In this document: one piece after another, positions 63,970 to 64,000 of the stretch
How positions within the stretch are numbered: position 1 is the first letter of the stretch
Layout: each line of letters opens with the position of its first letter
Origin: Rhodococcus triatomae BKS 15-14
GTDB lineage: Bacteria; Actinomycetota; Actinomycetes; Mycobacteriales; Mycobacteriaceae
Direction of reading: 5' to 3'
DNA: 64,000 nucleotides
NCBI GenBank assembly: GCA_000341795.1
Contig: AODO01000005.1
Location: forward strand, 33,947-97,946
Notes under the pieces: model-generated
Database searches by the model: none
Seen by the model: the letters and a program-made list of their open reading frames with translations, nothing else
Told to the model about the DNA's origin: nothing
Translations under genes and position numbers: made by a program

Positions 63970-64000
63970 CGGGCCGGGTTCGCGGCGCGAACCCGGCCCG
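63970..64000 (-). terminator. Perfect 14-bp hairpin at the window edge
   Basis: CGGGCCGGGTTCGC pairs with GCGAACCCGGCCCG around loop GGC. It probably ends a minus-strand gene lying beyond the right edge. The 99 bases between it and the DUF732 gene would hold that gene's promoter. Confidence 0.55.

Overview
The window is high-GC actinobacterial DNA from a mycolic-acid-containing bacterium, most probably Rhodococcus or a close relative. It carries much of the machinery for the mycolyl-arabinogalactan cell envelope: a Wzm-type ABC permease, a GlfT2-family galactofuranosyltransferase, rmlA, rmlB and rmlC, dprE1 and dprE2, an Rv3789-like GtrA protein, AftA, EmbA, EmbB, and the FadD32-Pks13-AccD4 mycolate condensation set with a Culp6-like thioesterase. 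Gene order matches the Mycobacterium tuberculosis Rv3779-Rv3808 region only in blocks. There is no embC next to aftA. A GlfT2-like gene sits at the left side, and several unrelated modules are inserted between the blocks.

Layout. 1-7.1 kb: truncated Wzm permease, GT-C membrane protein and GlfT2-like enzyme (one minus-strand pair), an LppU-like lipoprotein, and two secreted proteins built from NxGxx pentapeptide repeats. 7.1-12.1 kb: rmlB, an MFS exporter, a DedA protein, rmlA-rmlC. 12.1-19.3 kb: small membrane protein, CoA-transferase/HMG-CoA lyase pair, orphan MceF-like protein, HtrA-like protease, exported protein of unknown function. 19.5-22.35 kb: gtrA, divergent from dprE1-dprE2. 22.4-31.1 kb: an eight-gene minus-strand operon (cysQ-cysD-cysNC-NTF2-SDR-sulfotransferase-DUF1214-LLM oxidoreductase) with a divergent TetR gene. 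This operon looks like a self-contained sulfation pathway placed between dprE2 and aftA. 31.2-33.1 kb: aftA. 33.1-38.5 kb: epimerase/SDR with IclR regulator, PspC and DoxX-like proteins, ECF sigma factor with a TIGR03086 protein. 38.8-41.6 kb: two HTH genes facing an ImmA/IrrE-MAB_1171c-type pair. 41.7-51.4 kb: lipase, GT-C protein, embA, embB. 51.5-52.5 kb: an AbiEi/DUF559-like gene between two related palindromes. 52.5-64 kb: accD4, pks13, fadD32 (transcribed fadD32 to accD4), LLM oxidoreductase, Culp6 and a DUF732 lipoprotein.

How it fits together. The rml genes make dTDP-rhamnose precursors for the linker, GlfT enzymes make galactan, DprE1/E2 make decaprenyl-phosphoryl-arabinose, AftA/EmbA/EmbB polymerise arabinan, and FadD32/Pks13/AccD4/Culp6 make or handle mycolates. 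Many of these genes show a TANNNT hexamer 6-8 bases before the start codon, which predicts leaderless transcription. Most gene ends carry long, nearly perfect hairpins without a T tract. No tRNA, rRNA, insertion sequence, integrase or CRISPR array was seen. All assignments come from reading the sequence; no database search was run.
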